Shown here in pieces: positions 27,389 through 36,112 of a DNA stretch of 64,000 bases. The stretch is from contig NZ_KK088558.1 in NCBI RefSeq assembly GCF_000600335.2, positions 17,155 to 81,154 on the forward strand, given 5' to 3'. The position numbers were made by a program, and so were the translations under genes. Numbering within the stretch: the stretch's first letter is position 1; the number at the start of each line of letters is the position of its first letter. The notes under the pieces are model-generated. The model was not told the origin of the DNA. It did no database searches and worked only from the letters and a program-made list of their open reading frames with translations. The DNA comes from Rubellimicrobium mesophilum DSM 19309. GTDB lineage: Bacteria > Pseudomonadota > Alphaproteobacteria > Rhodobacterales > Rhodobacteraceae.

Positions 27389-28447
27389 TCAGCCCTCCAG
27401 GACCTGGACGGCGCCGGGGGCGATTCGGAGGCCGACCTGGGTGCCGGAGGGCGGGGCGGAGTCGCCGGCCGGGGAGGAGGGCACGCGCGCGACCACGGCG
27501 CTTCCGTCCGAGAGGCGCAGGTGGACATGACTGTCCGTGCCCAGGTAGGTCGCGCCCTCGACGGTGGCCGGGAGCAGGCCCTCCGCGAGGACATCGAGCC
27601 GGAGCTGTTCGGGCCGGATGGCGACGGTGACGGGGCCGGAGCCGGGCCCCTGGGCGACCGCCTCGCCGGAGGCGAGCCGGATCACGCCGCCCTCGGCCCG
27701 GGCGGGCAGGAAGTTCGTCTCGCCGATGAAGTCGGCCACGAAGCGGTTCACCGGACGGTTGTAGATGTCGCGCGGGGTCCCGACCTGCAGGAGCTTGCCC
27801 GCCGACATCACGCCGATGCGGTCGGACATGGTCAGCGCCTCCTCCTGGTCGTGGGTCACGAAGACGAAGGTGATCCCCGTCTCGTGCTGGAGGCGCTTCA
27901 GCTCGGACTGCATCTCCTTGCGGAGCTTGAGGTCGAGCGCCGAGAGCGGCTCGTCGAGGAGGAGCACCTCGGGCTGCGGGGCCAGCGCCCGCGCCAGCGC
28001 CACGCGCTGCTGCTGACCGCCCGAGAGCGCGTCGGGCCGGCGTCCGGCGAGCTGGTCGAGGCGGACGAGGGCCAGCATCCTCTCGGTGGTCTGGCGCACC
28101 TCGGCCCGGGACTTGCCGAGCATCTCGAGGCCGAAGGCCACGTTCTGCGCGACCGTCAGATGCGGGAAGAGCGCATAGCTCTGGAAGACGGTGTTGACGC
28201 GCCGCCGGTTGGGCGGCTCGCCCGTGATGTCGCGTCCGCCGAGCAGGATGCGCCCGGCGGTCGGCGTCTCGAACCCGGCGATGCAGCGCAGCAGCGTTGT
28301 CTTCCCGCAACCGGAGGGGCCGAGCAGAGTGAAGAACTCGCCCTGCGCGATGCGGACCGACACGTCGTCGAGGGCGCGGACGACCTCGGCACCCTGCCCG
28401 AACTGCTTGACGATGTTCTGCGCCTCGACCGCCGGACCTGCGCCCAC
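27389..28447 (-). CDS. potA: Polyamine ABC transporter ATPase PotA
   Basis: This 352-residue ATPase has Walker [10 protein letters not shown], signature L-S-G-G-Q-Q-Q-R, Walker [13 protein letters not shown] and the switch H-D-Q-E-E-A. A C-terminal TOBE domain covers about 265-350. The GTG at 28447 is chosen as start because GGGAGG lies six bases upstream and conservation begins at A-V-E-A-Q-N. It is preceded by the amidase gene after 53 bases on the same strand. Confidence 0.92.
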   Translation of the reverse strand: MGAGPAVEAQNIVKQFGQGAEVVRALDDVSVRIAQGEFFTLLGPSGCGKTTLLRCIAGFETPTAGRILLGGRDITGEPPNRRRVNTVFQSYALFPHLTVAQNVAFGLEMLGKSRAEVRQTTERMLALVRLDQLAGRRPDALSGGQQQRVALARALAPQPEVLLLDEPLSALDLKLRKEMQSELKRLQHETGITFVFVTHDQEEALTMSDRIGVMSAGKLLQVGTPRDIYNRPVNRFVADFIGETNFLPARAEGGVIRLASGEAVAQGPGSGPVTVAIRPEQLRLDVLAEGLLPATVEGATYLGTDSHVHLRLSDGSAVVARVPSSPAGDSAPPSGTQVGLRIAPGAVQVLEG

Positions 28448-28500
28448 GCTGGACCTCCCTGCTCTTCGAAGCCATGCTGCACCGGCGATCCGCGCGTTGT

Positions 28501-29997
28501 CTAGCGGGGCGGGCGCTTGTGGAACCAGGGCCGGGCCATCTCGACCTCGCGGCAGAGGGCGATCAGGGTCTCGTCCTCGCCGAAGCGCGCGGCGAGCTGC
28601 ACGCCCACCGGCAGGCCCCCGGCCGTCCAGTGAAGGGGCAGCGAGGCCGCCGGCTGGCCGGAGGCGTTGAAGGCGGTGCAGAAGGGGGAGTAGGGCCAGA
28701 CCCCCTCCTCGCCCAGGCGATAGGCGAGGTAGTCCTCGCTCTGGTGGGCGAAGCGGCCGATCTCGGCCGGAGGCTCGGCCATGACGGGGGAGAGGAGGAC
28801 ATCGATCCGCTCGAACTCGGCCGCCATCCTGCGGCCATAGGCGTGGATGCGCCCGATGGCGGCGAGGTAGCCCTCGCCCGAGAGGGAGCTCGCATGGGCC
28901 ATCGCCCCGCGCGAGACCGGCTCCACGAGGCCTTCGGGGTCGCGGCCCTTCGGCGCGGAGCGGATCCAGAGGGCGGTGCCGCAGGCGACGATGTCCACCC
29001 ATGCGCGGATCATGCCCTCGTGATCGGCGTCGGGGCGGAAGGGCTCGACATGGTGGCCAAGGGATTCGAGGAGCCGCGCGGCGTCCCGTACGGCCTCGGC
29101 GCAGTCGGGATCCACGGGGCGGCCCGTGAAGGTCGTCTCGCAGACGCCGATCCGCAGCCGCGCGGGCGGGCGGGCGATGGCGGCCATGTAGCCCTTGCAG
29201 AGCGGCGGCGCCCAGTAGGGGGCGCCGAGGTCCGCGCCCTCGGTGGCGTCGAGCAGCGCGGCGGTGTCGCGGACGGAGCGGGTGAGATAGCCGTCGATGG
29301 CCATGCCGCCCCAGCCCTCGCCGGCATAGGGCCCGTCGGGCAGGCGCGCGCGGGTGGGCTTCAGGCCGAAGAGCCCGCAGTTGGAGGCCGGGATGCGCAC
29401 CGAGCCGCCGCCGTCCGAGCCATGGGCCGCCGGCACGATCCCCGCCGCCACCGCCGCCCCGGCGCCCCCCGACGAGCCGCCCGGCGTGCGTCCGAGGTCC
29501 CAGGGGTTGCGGGTCGGGCCGCCGTAGACGACGGCCTCGGTCGCCGGCCCGATCCCGCCCTCGGGCGCCGTGGTGCGGCCGAGGATGACGAGCCCCGCCG
29601 CCTTGAGGCGGGCGACGATGGCCGAATCGGCGGGCCAGGTCTGGTTCCTCCAGAGCCGCGAGCCCGAATGCGAGGGGAAGTCCGCCGCTTCGGCCCCGAG
29701 GTCCTTGAGGAGGAACGGGACGCCCCGGAAGGTTCCCCGGGGGAGGCCCGAGCGGATCGCCTCCCTCGCGCGATCCTCCTGGACGAGCACCACGGCGTTG
29801 AGGGACGGGTTGAGGGCCTCGACCCGTGCGAGAGCTTCGTCGAGCAACTCGTCCGGAGTCACGGTCCCGCTGGCCACCAGGGCGGCCAGGCCCGTCGCGT
29901 CGTGACCGTCGTAGTCGAATGTGACTGGCAAGCTCAAAGGCCTCCATGCTGTCGTGGGGGTGGGCCGTGCGTCCGTCGTGACATGATGCACGGGCAT
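28501..29997 (-). CDS. Amidase-signature family enzyme
   Basis: This amidase of about 480-498 residues has the Ser-Ser-Lys triad: L-L-K-D-L-G (Lys), [11 protein letters not shown] (cis-Ser) and G-G-S-S-G-G-A-G (nucleophile). The ATG at 29997 gives about 20 N-terminal residues unlike the family. TTG at 29937 or 29931 follows a GGAGG and may be the real start. As first gene of the potABCD operon it could free an amine or acid from an imported amide. The substrate is unknown. Confidence 0.85.
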   Translation of the reverse strand: MPVHHVTTDARPTPTTAWRPLSLPVTFDYDGHDATGLAALVASGTVTPDELLDEALARVEALNPSLNAVVLVQEDRAREAIRSGLPRGTFRGVPFLLKDLGAEAADFPSHSGSRLWRNQTWPADSAIVARLKAAGLVILGRTTAPEGGIGPATEAVVYGGPTRNPWDLGRTPGGSSGGAGAAVAAGIVPAAHGSDGGGSVRIPASNCGLFGLKPTRARLPDGPYAGEGWGGMAIDGYLTRSVRDTAALLDATEGADLGAPYWAPPLCKGYMAAIARPPARLRIGVCETTFTGRPVDPDCAEAVRDAARLLESLGHHVEPFRPDADHEGMIRAWVDIVACGTALWIRSAPKGRDPEGLVEPVSRGAMAHASSLSGEGYLAAIGRIHAYGRRMAAEFERIDVLLSPVMAEPPAEIGRFAHQSEDYLAYRLGEEGVWPYSPFCTAFNASGQPAASLPLHWTAGGLPVGVQLAARFGEDETLIALCREVEMARPWFHKRPPR

Positions 29998-30009
29998 TCC
30001 ATGCCCAGT

Positions 30010-30026
30010 TCATGTCGGGGACATGA
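30010..30026. promoter_or_regulatory. Palindrome between the amidase and pseudoprotease genes
   Basis: TCATGTC-GGG-GACATGA is a perfect 7+7 inverted repeat. It lies in the divergent 257-base gap between the amidase (minus) and the S1C pseudoprotease gene (plus), closer to the amidase, and is a candidate operator. The rest of the gap shows no gene. Confidence 0.35.
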
Positions 30027-30254
30027 GGGACCTGCAAGGCGGTGGGACGGAAAGGCACCTGCGCCCCGCCTCGGCCGACGGCCACCCTCATCCGTTCGGG
30101 GGTCTCGTTCGCTGCCCCGGTCACCGAGGCTCGCGGCCTGCCGCCCGTGGAGGCAGCCCGGCTGCAAGACCACGGCCCGCCGCCTGCCCGACCGGGCAGT
30201 AGGCGCGGGCGCCCGCAATCCTTACCTCTTCCGGGGCAATCCGGGAGACCCATC

Positions 30255-31130
30255 ATGTCAGACCTTCTCGCCGACCTGTCCCGCCGTCTCTCCGCGCTGG
30301 CCGGACAGCTCGCGCCCCACCTCGTCGCCGTTCAGAGCGGCCACCGAACGGCCAGCGGCTTCATCTGGCGCGAGGGTCTCGTCGTCACCTCCGACGAGGC
30401 CCTCGAGTCCGAGGAGGGGATCAGCCTGACGCTGCCCGACGGCACGCGCCGGCCGGCCGCGCTGGCCGGGCGCGATCCCTCCACCGACATCGTGCTGCTC
30501 CGGGTCGACCAGCCGCTCGGACAGCCGGCGGAGCTCGACATCGGAACCCCGCGCGCCGTGGGCGAGCTGGCGCTGGCGCTGGGCCGGGGCGCCGAGGGGC
30601 CGGTGGCGGCCCTGGGCGTCGTCGGCGTGGTGGGACCGGCCTGGCGCTCGCTCCGGGGGGGCAACATCGACGCGCTGATCCGGCTCGACCTGCGTCTGCC
30701 CCGCGCGGCCGAGGGAGGCCTCGCGGTCGACGCCGAGGGGCGCCCCTTCGGCATGGCGGTCCACGGTCCGCGCCGCTCCACGCTGGTGATCCCGGGCGCC
30801 ACCATCGAGAGGGTCGCCGCGCATCTCCTGGAGCATGGGCGCGTGGGGCGGGGCTACCTGGGCCTCGGGCTCCAGCCGGTGCGGATCGACGCGAGCGGGG
30901 AGCACGGCGTCCTCGTCTCCAGCGTGGACGAGGCCGGGCCGGGGCGGCAGGCGGGGCTCCTTCAGGGCGACATCATCACGCGCTTCGGTGGCGAACCGGT
31001 CGGGGGGATGCGCGGCCTCATGGCGCGGCTCGGGCCCGACAGCATCGGGCGGACGGTGGAGATCGGGGTCCTGCGGGGCGGCGCGCCGACCGTGGTCACC
31101 CTGACGATCGGGGAGCGGCCGACGACGTGA
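30255..31130 (+). CDS. S1C-type pseudoprotease with PDZ domain
   Basis: This 291-residue HtrA-like protein has a trypsin-fold region (about 15-180) and a PDZ domain (about 200-285). Aligned by eye with the protease encoded two genes downstream, the catalytic His position (T-N-A-H-V-V) reads T-S-D-E-A-L and the nucleophile position (G-N-S-G-G-P-L) reads A-A-E-G-G-L-A. His and Ser are thus both replaced by Glu (E48, E153), while the Asp is kept (S-T-D-I-V-L-L, D78). There is no signal peptide, so it is probably cytoplasmic and not a protease. The ribosome site is GGGAG before the ATG. Its stop overlaps the luxR-type start (GTGA). Confidence 0.82.
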   Translation: MSDLLADLSRRLSALAGQLAPHLVAVQSGHRTASGFIWREGLVVTSDEALESEEGISLTLPDGTRRPAALAGRDPSTDIVLLRVDQPLGQPAELDIGTPRAVGELALALGRGAEGPVAALGVVGVVGPAWRSLRGGNIDALIRLDLRLPRAAEGGLAVDAEGRPFGMAVHGPRRSTLVIPGATIERVAAHLLEHGRVGRGYLGLGLQPVRIDASGEHGVLVSSVDEAGPGRQAGLLQGDIITRFGGEPVGGMRGLMARLGPDSIGRTVEIGVLRGGAPTVVTLTIGERPTT

Positions 31131-31489
31131 GGGACCCGGAGGAGATCGTGCTGGCCCTGCGGGTCGCCGACCCGGCCTTGGCCGAGCGCCTGAGCGAGAT
31201 CCTGGGCGCCGTGCCCGGCCTGCGCCTTGCAGCCGGAGGCGAGCCCGCCGACGCCGCGATCCAGGACGAGGGCGCCACCCCGCCCGAGGCCGGCACCCTC
31301 ACGACGCGGGAGAGGGAGGTGCTGGGACTGCTGACCGAGGGGGCCTCGAACAAGGCCATCGCCCGGCGGCTTGGCATCTCGGTCCACACGGCCAAGTTCC
31401 ATGTGGGGCGCGTCATCGACAAGCTCGACGCGACGGGGCGCACCGACGCGGTGGCGCACGCCGCGCGGACAGGCCTCATCCATCTCTGA
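31127..31489 (+). CDS. Small LuxR-type DNA-binding protein with receiver-like remnant
   Basis: This 120-residue protein has a complete LuxR HTH at about 57-118: L-T-T-R-E-R-E-V-L, then A-S-N-K-A-I-A-R-R-L-G-I-S-V-H-T-A-K-F-H-V. The first 50 residues look like the first beta-alpha-beta unit of a receiver domain (VALRVADPALAERLSEIL) but lack the phospho-acceptor half, so control by phosphorylation is unlikely. The GTG start overlaps the pseudoprotease stop, and 13 bases separate it from the protease gene. The three genes look like one unit, in which the protein partners may control the regulator or be controlled by it. Confidence 0.85.
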   Translation: MRDPEEIVLALRVADPALAERLSEILGAVPGLRLAAGGEPADAAIQDEGATPPEAGTLTTREREVLGLLTEGASNKAIARRLGISVHTAKFHVGRVIDKLDATGRTDAVAHAARTGLIHL

Positions 31490-31502
31490 GGGAGCCGCGA
31501 CC

Positions 31503-32459
31503 ATGGCCAGCCTGCCCCGTCCCAAGGACGAAGCCGCGATCCTCGACGCCTACTCGGCCACCGTCGTCGGGGTCGTGGATGAGGTCGCGCCCGCCGTGGT
31601 GCGGATCGAGGTCCGTCAGGGGAGGCGGCAGGGCGGAGGGTCCGGCGTGGTCGTGGCGCCCGACGGGCTCGTGCTGACCAATGCCCATGTGGTCGAAGGC
31701 GCGGAGGAGGTGCGCGTCCACCTGATCGACGGCACCCGGACGGGCGCGGCGGTCCTGGGACGCGACGGCGACACCGACCTCGCGCTGCTCAGGACCCATG
31801 CCGGGTCGCTGCCCCATGCGCGCCTGGGCTCCTCGCGGGGGCTGCGGCAGGGGCAGCTTGTGGTCGCGCTGGGGAACCCATTGGGCTTCGAGTCCACGGT
31901 GACGGCGGGGGTCGTCTCGGCGCTGGGGCGATCGCTTCGGGCGCGGAACGGGCGGCTGATCGAGGACGTGCTCCAGACCGACGCGGCCCTCAACCCCGGC
32001 AACTCGGGCGGGCCGCTGGTCAACGGCGCGGGGGAGGTCGTGGGCATCAACACGGCGATCATCCCGGGCGCCCAGGGGCTCTGCTTCGCGGTGGCGAGCG
32101 ACACCGCCGCTTTCGTCCTCGGGCGGCTCCTGCGGCACGGGCGGGTCCGTCGGGCCTGGATCGGGGTGGCGGGGCAGACCGTCGCGCTGCCACGACGACT
32201 GGTCCGGGTCGCGGGGCTCGCGGCCTCCTCTGGGGTGCGGGTGACCGAGGTCGTGGCCGAGGGACCCGCCGCGCAGGCGGGGCTGCGGCCGGGCGACACG
32301 CTCCTCGCGCTGGACAACGCGGCGCTCTCGGGCGTGGACGACCTCGTCCGGCACCTGACGGAGGAGCGGATCGGGCGGCCGGGTCGGCTGAGGCTGCTGC
32401 GCGGCGCGGGCCTCGAGGAGGTGGGGATCACGCCGGTCGAACGGCCGGAGGGGAGCTGA
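31503..32459 (+). CDS. HtrA-like S1C serine protease with PDZ domain, cytoplasmic
   Basis: This 318-residue protease has an intact triad: His62 in L-T-N-A-H-V-V, Asp92 in G-D-T-D-L-A-L-L and Ser168 in G-N-S-G-G-P-L. A single PDZ domain follows (about 225-310). There is no signal peptide or N-terminal membrane helix, unlike periplasmic DegP/DegS. It shares length and plan with the upstream pseudoprotease, which suggests duplication followed by loss of activity in one copy, and possibly a mixed trimer. Confidence 0.88.
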   Translation: MASLPRPKDEAAILDAYSATVVGVVDEVAPAVVRIEVRQGRRQGGGSGVVVAPDGLVLTNAHVVEGAEEVRVHLIDGTRTGAAVLGRDGDTDLALLRTHAGSLPHARLGSSRGLRQGQLVVALGNPLGFESTVTAGVVSALGRSLRARNGRLIEDVLQTDAALNPGNSGGPLVNGAGEVVGINTAIIPGAQGLCFAVASDTAAFVLGRLLRHGRVRRAWIGVAGQTVALPRRLVRVAGLAASSGVRVTEVVAEGPAAQAGLRPGDTLLALDNAALSGVDDLVRHLTEERIGRPGRLRLLRGAGLEEVGITPVERPEGS

Positions 32460-32731
32460 GCCGCGACGGAAACGGGGCGCGGGCGCGTAGAAGGAACGAG
32501 CCGCGAGCGATCGCACCGTTTCGGAGCCCCTCGGACATGTCCGTCCGACCCTCGCCCGTCCCGTCCTGGGACTTGCCCTGCTCGATTCCGCCCTGGCGCT
32601 CCTGCCGACGCCGGGCGGCGATGGCGGGCTCGGCGCCTTCCTCGACCAGGGACGCGGCGTGCCCTGGGGCGGCGTGCTGACGGTGCTCGGGACCTGGGCG
32701 CACGCGCTCCTGACCTGAGAGGGTGGCTCCG
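32460..32731 (+). other. Gap after the protease gene with a start-less open frame
   Basis: The frame from about 32491 to the TGA near 32718 is open and reads like a small hydrophobic protein (L-G-L-A-L-L-D-S-A-L-A-L-L, then W-G-G-V-L-T-V-L-G-T-W-A), but it has no ATG, GTG or TTG. It may be a decayed gene, a frame-shifted gene, or chance in GC-rich DNA. Nothing else is seen here. Confidence 0.25.
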
Positions 32732-33073
32732 ATGCTCGCAACCCTGCGGCGCCTGCCCGTGCTCGCGACCGCCTTCCTCCTGGCGGCCACGGCGGCGCTC
32801 GTCTTAGCGGGCAACCTCGTCTGGGGCATCGTCTACTGCCAGGTTCACGAGAGCGAGCCCGTCCAGCCCTGGATGACCGTGGGCTGCATCGGCCGGAGCT
32901 GGGACCTCAGCCCGCGCGAGATCGACGAGTTGGCGGGCCTTCCCGCGCCCGTGCATGGCCACCCCTTCACGCTCTCCGAGATCGCTCGCCAGCGGGGCGT
33001 GCCCGTCGGGCAGGTCGTCGCGGAGGTGGAGTCGGCGCTGGCCGAGCTTCGGGCGCGGGAGCGGCACCCTTGA
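32732..33073 (+). CDS. Small membrane-anchored protein of unknown function
   Basis: This 113-residue protein has one N-terminal membrane helix (about 10-32, LATAFLLAATAALVLAGNLV). A polar region with two cysteines follows (Y-C-Q-V-H at about 37 and V-G-C-I-G at about 53). A C-terminal helix (about 85-110) resembles a degenerate helix-turn-helix (T-L-S-E-I-A-R-Q-R-G-V-P-V-G). GAGAGG lies before the ATG. The stop overlaps the dedA-like start. I do not recognise a family. Confidence 0.6.
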   Translation: MLATLRRLPVLATAFLLAATAALVLAGNLVWGIVYCQVHESEPVQPWMTVGCIGRSWDLSPREIDELAGLPAPVHGHPFTLSEIARQRGVPVGQVVAEVESALAELRARERHP

Positions 33074-33338
33074 CCGACTCGCTGCTGGGCCTCGTGCCGA
33101 CCTATGGGCTCTGGCTGCTGGCGGTCTCGACCTGCCTGTCCTGCCTCGCCCTCCCGATCCCCGCTTCCATCCTCATGCTCGCGGCGGGGAGCTTCGCGGC
33201 CGCCGGGGACCTCTCCCTGCCGGGGAGCATGGTGTCCGCCCTTGCGGGCGCGGTGGCGGGGGACCAGGCAGGCTACGCCGCCGGGCTCTGGGGCTCGGCG
33301 CGTGGCTCCTGTCCGCGCACCGGGCCGGGATGGGCTGA
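33070..33338 (+). pseudogene. Truncated DedA-family membrane protein
   Basis: The TTG start overlaps the previous stop. About 75 residues match the N-terminal part of DedA/SNARE-associated membrane proteins (A-L-P-I-P-A-S-I-L-M-L-A-A-G-S-F-A-A, then A-G-D-Q-A-G-Y). Near 33295 the frame is lost, and a neighbouring frame ([13 protein letters not shown]) stops at 33338. The usual length is about 200 residues, so the C-terminal half with the conserved Arg/Gly loop is missing. The convergent hydrolase gene ends only eight bases later, suggesting a deletion joined the two. Confidence 0.6.
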
Positions 33339-33345
33339 CGATCCC

Positions 33346-34267
33346 TTACGCGAGGTACTTGCGGAACCAGTCGATGGTCCGGCTCCAGGCCAGCTCCGCC
33401 GCCGCGGCGTCGTAGCGGGGGTGGAGTCGTTGTGGAAGCCGTGGTTCACGCCGGGGTAGATGTAGACCTCGTAGGTCTTGCCGTTGGCCTTGAGGGCCTG
33501 CTCGTAGGCGGGCCACCCTTCGTTGATGCGGGTGTCGAGCCCGGCGTAGTGGAGGAGGAGCGGCGCCTCGATGCGCGGCACGTCGGCGGGGTCGGGCTGG
33601 CGGCCGTAGAAGGGCACGGCGGCCTTCAGCTCGGGGATCGCCACGGCCGCCGCGTTGCAGACCCCGCCGCGTAGCAGAAGCCCACGATGCCGACGTTGCC
33701 GGTCGAGAGGTCGTGCCCGCGTAGCCAGTCGACGGCGCGCAGGAAGTCGTTCATCAGCTTCGTCGCGTCCACCTGGGACTGGAGCTCGCGCCCTTCCTCG
33801 TCGTTGCCGGGGTAGCCTCCGACGCTGGTGAGGCCATCGGGCGCCAGCGCCAGGAACCCCGCCTTGGCGAGCCGGCGCGCCACGTCCTCGATGTAGGGGT
33901 TGAGGCCCCGGTTCTCGTGGACGACCACCACGGCGGGGAAGGGGCCGTTCCCGGCGTCCTCCGGCCCGGGCTGGGCGCCCTCCTTGGGCGTGGCGGGGCG
34001 GACCATGTAGGCGCGCACCTCGCCCGTGCCCTCGGGCGAGTCGTAGGTGACGTATTCGGGCAGGATCTCCGGGTCGGTGAACTCGACCTGCTGGGCCAGC
34101 GCGTAGTCGGGGCTCATGGCGGCGAGGATCGCGGGGGCGGTCATGCCGGCCACGGCGAACCGGGCGGCGCCGTCGAGGAACTCGCGCTTGCTGATCCGGC
34201 CATGGGCATAGCCGTCGTAGAGCTGGAGCAGCTCGGGCGAGAAGTCCTTGGCGGTCAGACGGGTCAT
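33346..34267 (-). CDS. Dienelactone hydrolase-family protein (two apparent frameshifts)
   Basis: This is an alpha/beta hydrolase of about 307 residues, of the YghX-like branch with an N-terminal extension ([10 protein letters not shown], like an export or anchoring segment). The core motifs are [10 protein letters not shown], the nucleophile elbow V-G-F-C-Y-G and the late N-H-G-F-H-N-D. Frame breaks lie at 33670/33671 (one base missing) and in the G-run 33417-33421 (one missing); repairing both gives a continuous protein. GGGAGG lies before the ATG. The substrate is unknown. Confidence 0.82.
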
Positions 34268-34464
34268 GGGGTCGCCTCCCTGGCGCGATGGTTCGTGGGA
34301 CCGCTGGTTAAGATCGGTCGTCCCCCGGCATCGGCAACCCACCGCGCGGGACCCCGGTCCATCCCGGGCGATGGGCGCGTCCCGGTGTCGCGGTCGGGGC
34401 GTCTCTCCAGGGGTGTGATCGCAGCTTCATTGCAGTGCTGCGCCGCTTCCGTTACGCCCATTCC

Positions 34465-34914
34465 ATGATCAGCCAGAAGATGAAGTACGCGCTCAAGGCC
34501 CTGATGGTCCTCGCCGACGAGAAGGCGGGACCGGGCGGCGCGCTGCGCATCGAGGAGATCGCCAAGCGCGCGGGGGTGCCGAAGCGGTTCCTCGAGCACA
34601 TCCTCCTGGAGATCCGCAACGCCGGGATCATCGCCTCGATCCGGGGCCGGGCCGGGGGCTACGTGCTGGTCAAGGAGCCCGCCGAGGTGCCGCTCTCCGA
34701 GCTCCTGCGGCTGATCGACGGACCCATGGCGCCGCTGCCCTGCCTCTCGCGGCGCCACTACGCCCGTTGCGAGGACTGCACCGACGAGGAGACCTGCCGC
34801 ATCCGGCGCGTCTTCGCGGAGGTGTTCTGGGGCTACCTCGTGCTGATCGAATCGCTGACCCTGGCCGACATGGTGCAGGCGAACGGACCGGCTGCGCAGA
34901 TTTTCGCCGCGTGA
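34465..34914 (+). CDS. Rrf2-family regulator with four-cysteine cluster
   Basis: This 149-residue winged-helix protein has an N-terminal HTH (K-Y-A-L-K-A-L, then R-I-E-E-I-A-K-R-A-G-V-P-K-R-F-L-E) and the wing R-G-R-A-G-G-Y. Four cysteines (C93, C102, C105, C111) lie in the loop where IscR, NsrR and RirA bind iron-sulfur clusters. The spacing is unlike the usual three-Cys sets. Its position directly before a sulfate transporter suggests control of sulfur uptake, which is inference. The ATG at 34465 is chosen because the family starts at M-I-S-Q-K-M-K-Y-A-L. Confidence 0.85.
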   Translation: MISQKMKYALKALMVLADEKAGPGGALRIEEIAKRAGVPKRFLEHILLEIRNAGIIASIRGRAGGYVLVKEPAEVPLSELLRLIDGPMAPLPCLSRRHYARCEDCTDEETCRIRRVFAEVFWGYLVLIESLTLADMVQANGPAAQIFAA

Positions 34915-34993
34915 CCCCGGTGCCTCGCTGAGAGGCAACTCCTTGACATGATGAGTATATCTCCGGTCGCTCGACTGTCCTTTCCGGCCTTTG

Positions 34994-35020
34994 AAATCAC
35001 GACAGAAAAAAGCGTGATTT
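34994..35020. promoter_or_regulatory. Inverted repeat in the AT-rich leader of the sulfate-uptake operon
   Basis: AAATCACG (34994-35001) and CGTGATTT (35013-35020) are perfectly complementary around ACAGAAAAAAG, followed by TTCTC. It could be an operator for the Rrf2-type protein or a weak intrinsic terminator for its gene. The stretch 34930-35100 is far less GC-rich than its surroundings. Confidence 0.5.
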
Positions 35021-35025
35021 TTCTC

Positions 35026-35055
35026 TTGCCAAACACGACAAGCGCGCTCGATATT
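35026..35055 (+). promoter_or_regulatory. Candidate promoter of the sulfate-uptake operon
   Basis: TTGCCA (35026-35031) and GATATT (35050-35055) are 18 bases apart, just after the inverted repeat and 49 bases before the binding-protein ATG. The match to sigma-70 is moderate. Confidence 0.35.
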
Positions 35056-35103
35056 TCTCTCGACGCGGTGATGAGGCCGCGAGGGAACAGGCAGGAGGTC
35101 TGC

Positions 35104-36112
35104 ATGACGTATCGCCCGATCAACTTGGCCGCCTCGGCCGCGCTGGCTGCAGCGGCGCTGGTGCTTCCGCAGGGGGCCCGGGCGGCGGAGCTGCTCAACG
35201 TGTCCTACGACCCGACGCGAGAGCTCTACGAGGACATCAACGAGGCCTTCGACACCTGGTGGCAGGCCCAGGGCCACGAGGCCGTGGACATCGAGCAGAG
35301 CCACGGCGGCTCGGGGTCGCAGGCGCGGGCGGTGATCGACGGGCTCGCGGCGGACGTGGTGACGCTGGCGCTCGCGGCCGACATCGACAAGATCGCTCAG
35401 GCGGGCTTGCTGCCGGAGGACTGGCAGACTCGGCTGCCGCACAACTCCTCGCCCTACACGTCGACGATCGTGTTCCTGGTGCGCGAGGGGAACCCGAAGG
35501 GCATCCAGGACTGGGGCGACCTCGTCAACGACGGCGTCGAGGTCATCACGCCGAATCCCAAGACCTCGGGCGGGGCGCGCTGGAACTACCTCGCAGCCTG
35601 AGCCTGGGCGGAGAAGAACGGCCAGGACCCGCAGGCCTTCGTGGCCGAGCTCTTCAAGCACGTCCCCGTCCTCGACTCGGGCGCCCGTGGCGCGACCACG
35701 ACCTTCGCGCAGCGCGGCATCGGCGACGTGCTCCTCGCCTGGGAGAACGAGGCCTACCTCGCTCTCGACGAGCTGGGCGAGGACCAGTTCGACATCGTGA
35801 CCCGTCGGTCTCGATCCTGGCCGAGCCCCCCGTGGCCATCGTCGACTCCAACATCGCCGACGATGCGGAGCGCGAGCTGGCCGAGGCCTACCTGAACTTC
35901 CTCTACACCCGGAGGCGCAGGCGATCATCTTCAAGGACGGCTATCGCGGCTGGGACGCGTCCAAGGCCGACCCCGCCGACGTCCAGCGCCTTCCGCAGCT
36001 CGAGCTCGCCACCATCGCCGACTTCGGCGGCTGGAAGGAGGCGCAGGCCACCCACTTCGACGACGGCGGCGTCTTCGACCAGATCTACGAAGGCGAGGAA
36101 ACCTCGCAGTGA
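35104..36112 (+). pseudogene. Sulfate/thiosulfate-binding protein with three lesions
   Basis: This Sbp/CysP-type periplasmic protein would have about 336 residues, with a signal peptide (to about residue 28) and the family motifs [18 protein letters not shown] and [17 protein letters not shown] at 35599-35601 stands where the family has Trp (L-A-A-W-x-W-A). One C is missing at 35801-35803 and another at 35908-35910. Past each break conserved sequence continues. As read it is inactive, but the missing bases resemble the homopolymer errors elsewhere in this window, so it may be intact in the cell. It is followed by cysT with a GTGA overlap. Confidence 0.8.

Noticed and set aside
33295..33345. 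Insertion sequence as cause of the dedA truncation
   Set aside because: No terminal inverted repeats, target duplication or transposase remnants are visible.
35599..35601. In-frame TGA in the sulfate-binding protein as selenocysteine or recoding
   Set aside because: The family has Trp here, no selenocysteine element is seen, and two further frame breaks follow in the same gene. A point error or a real nonsense change is simpler.
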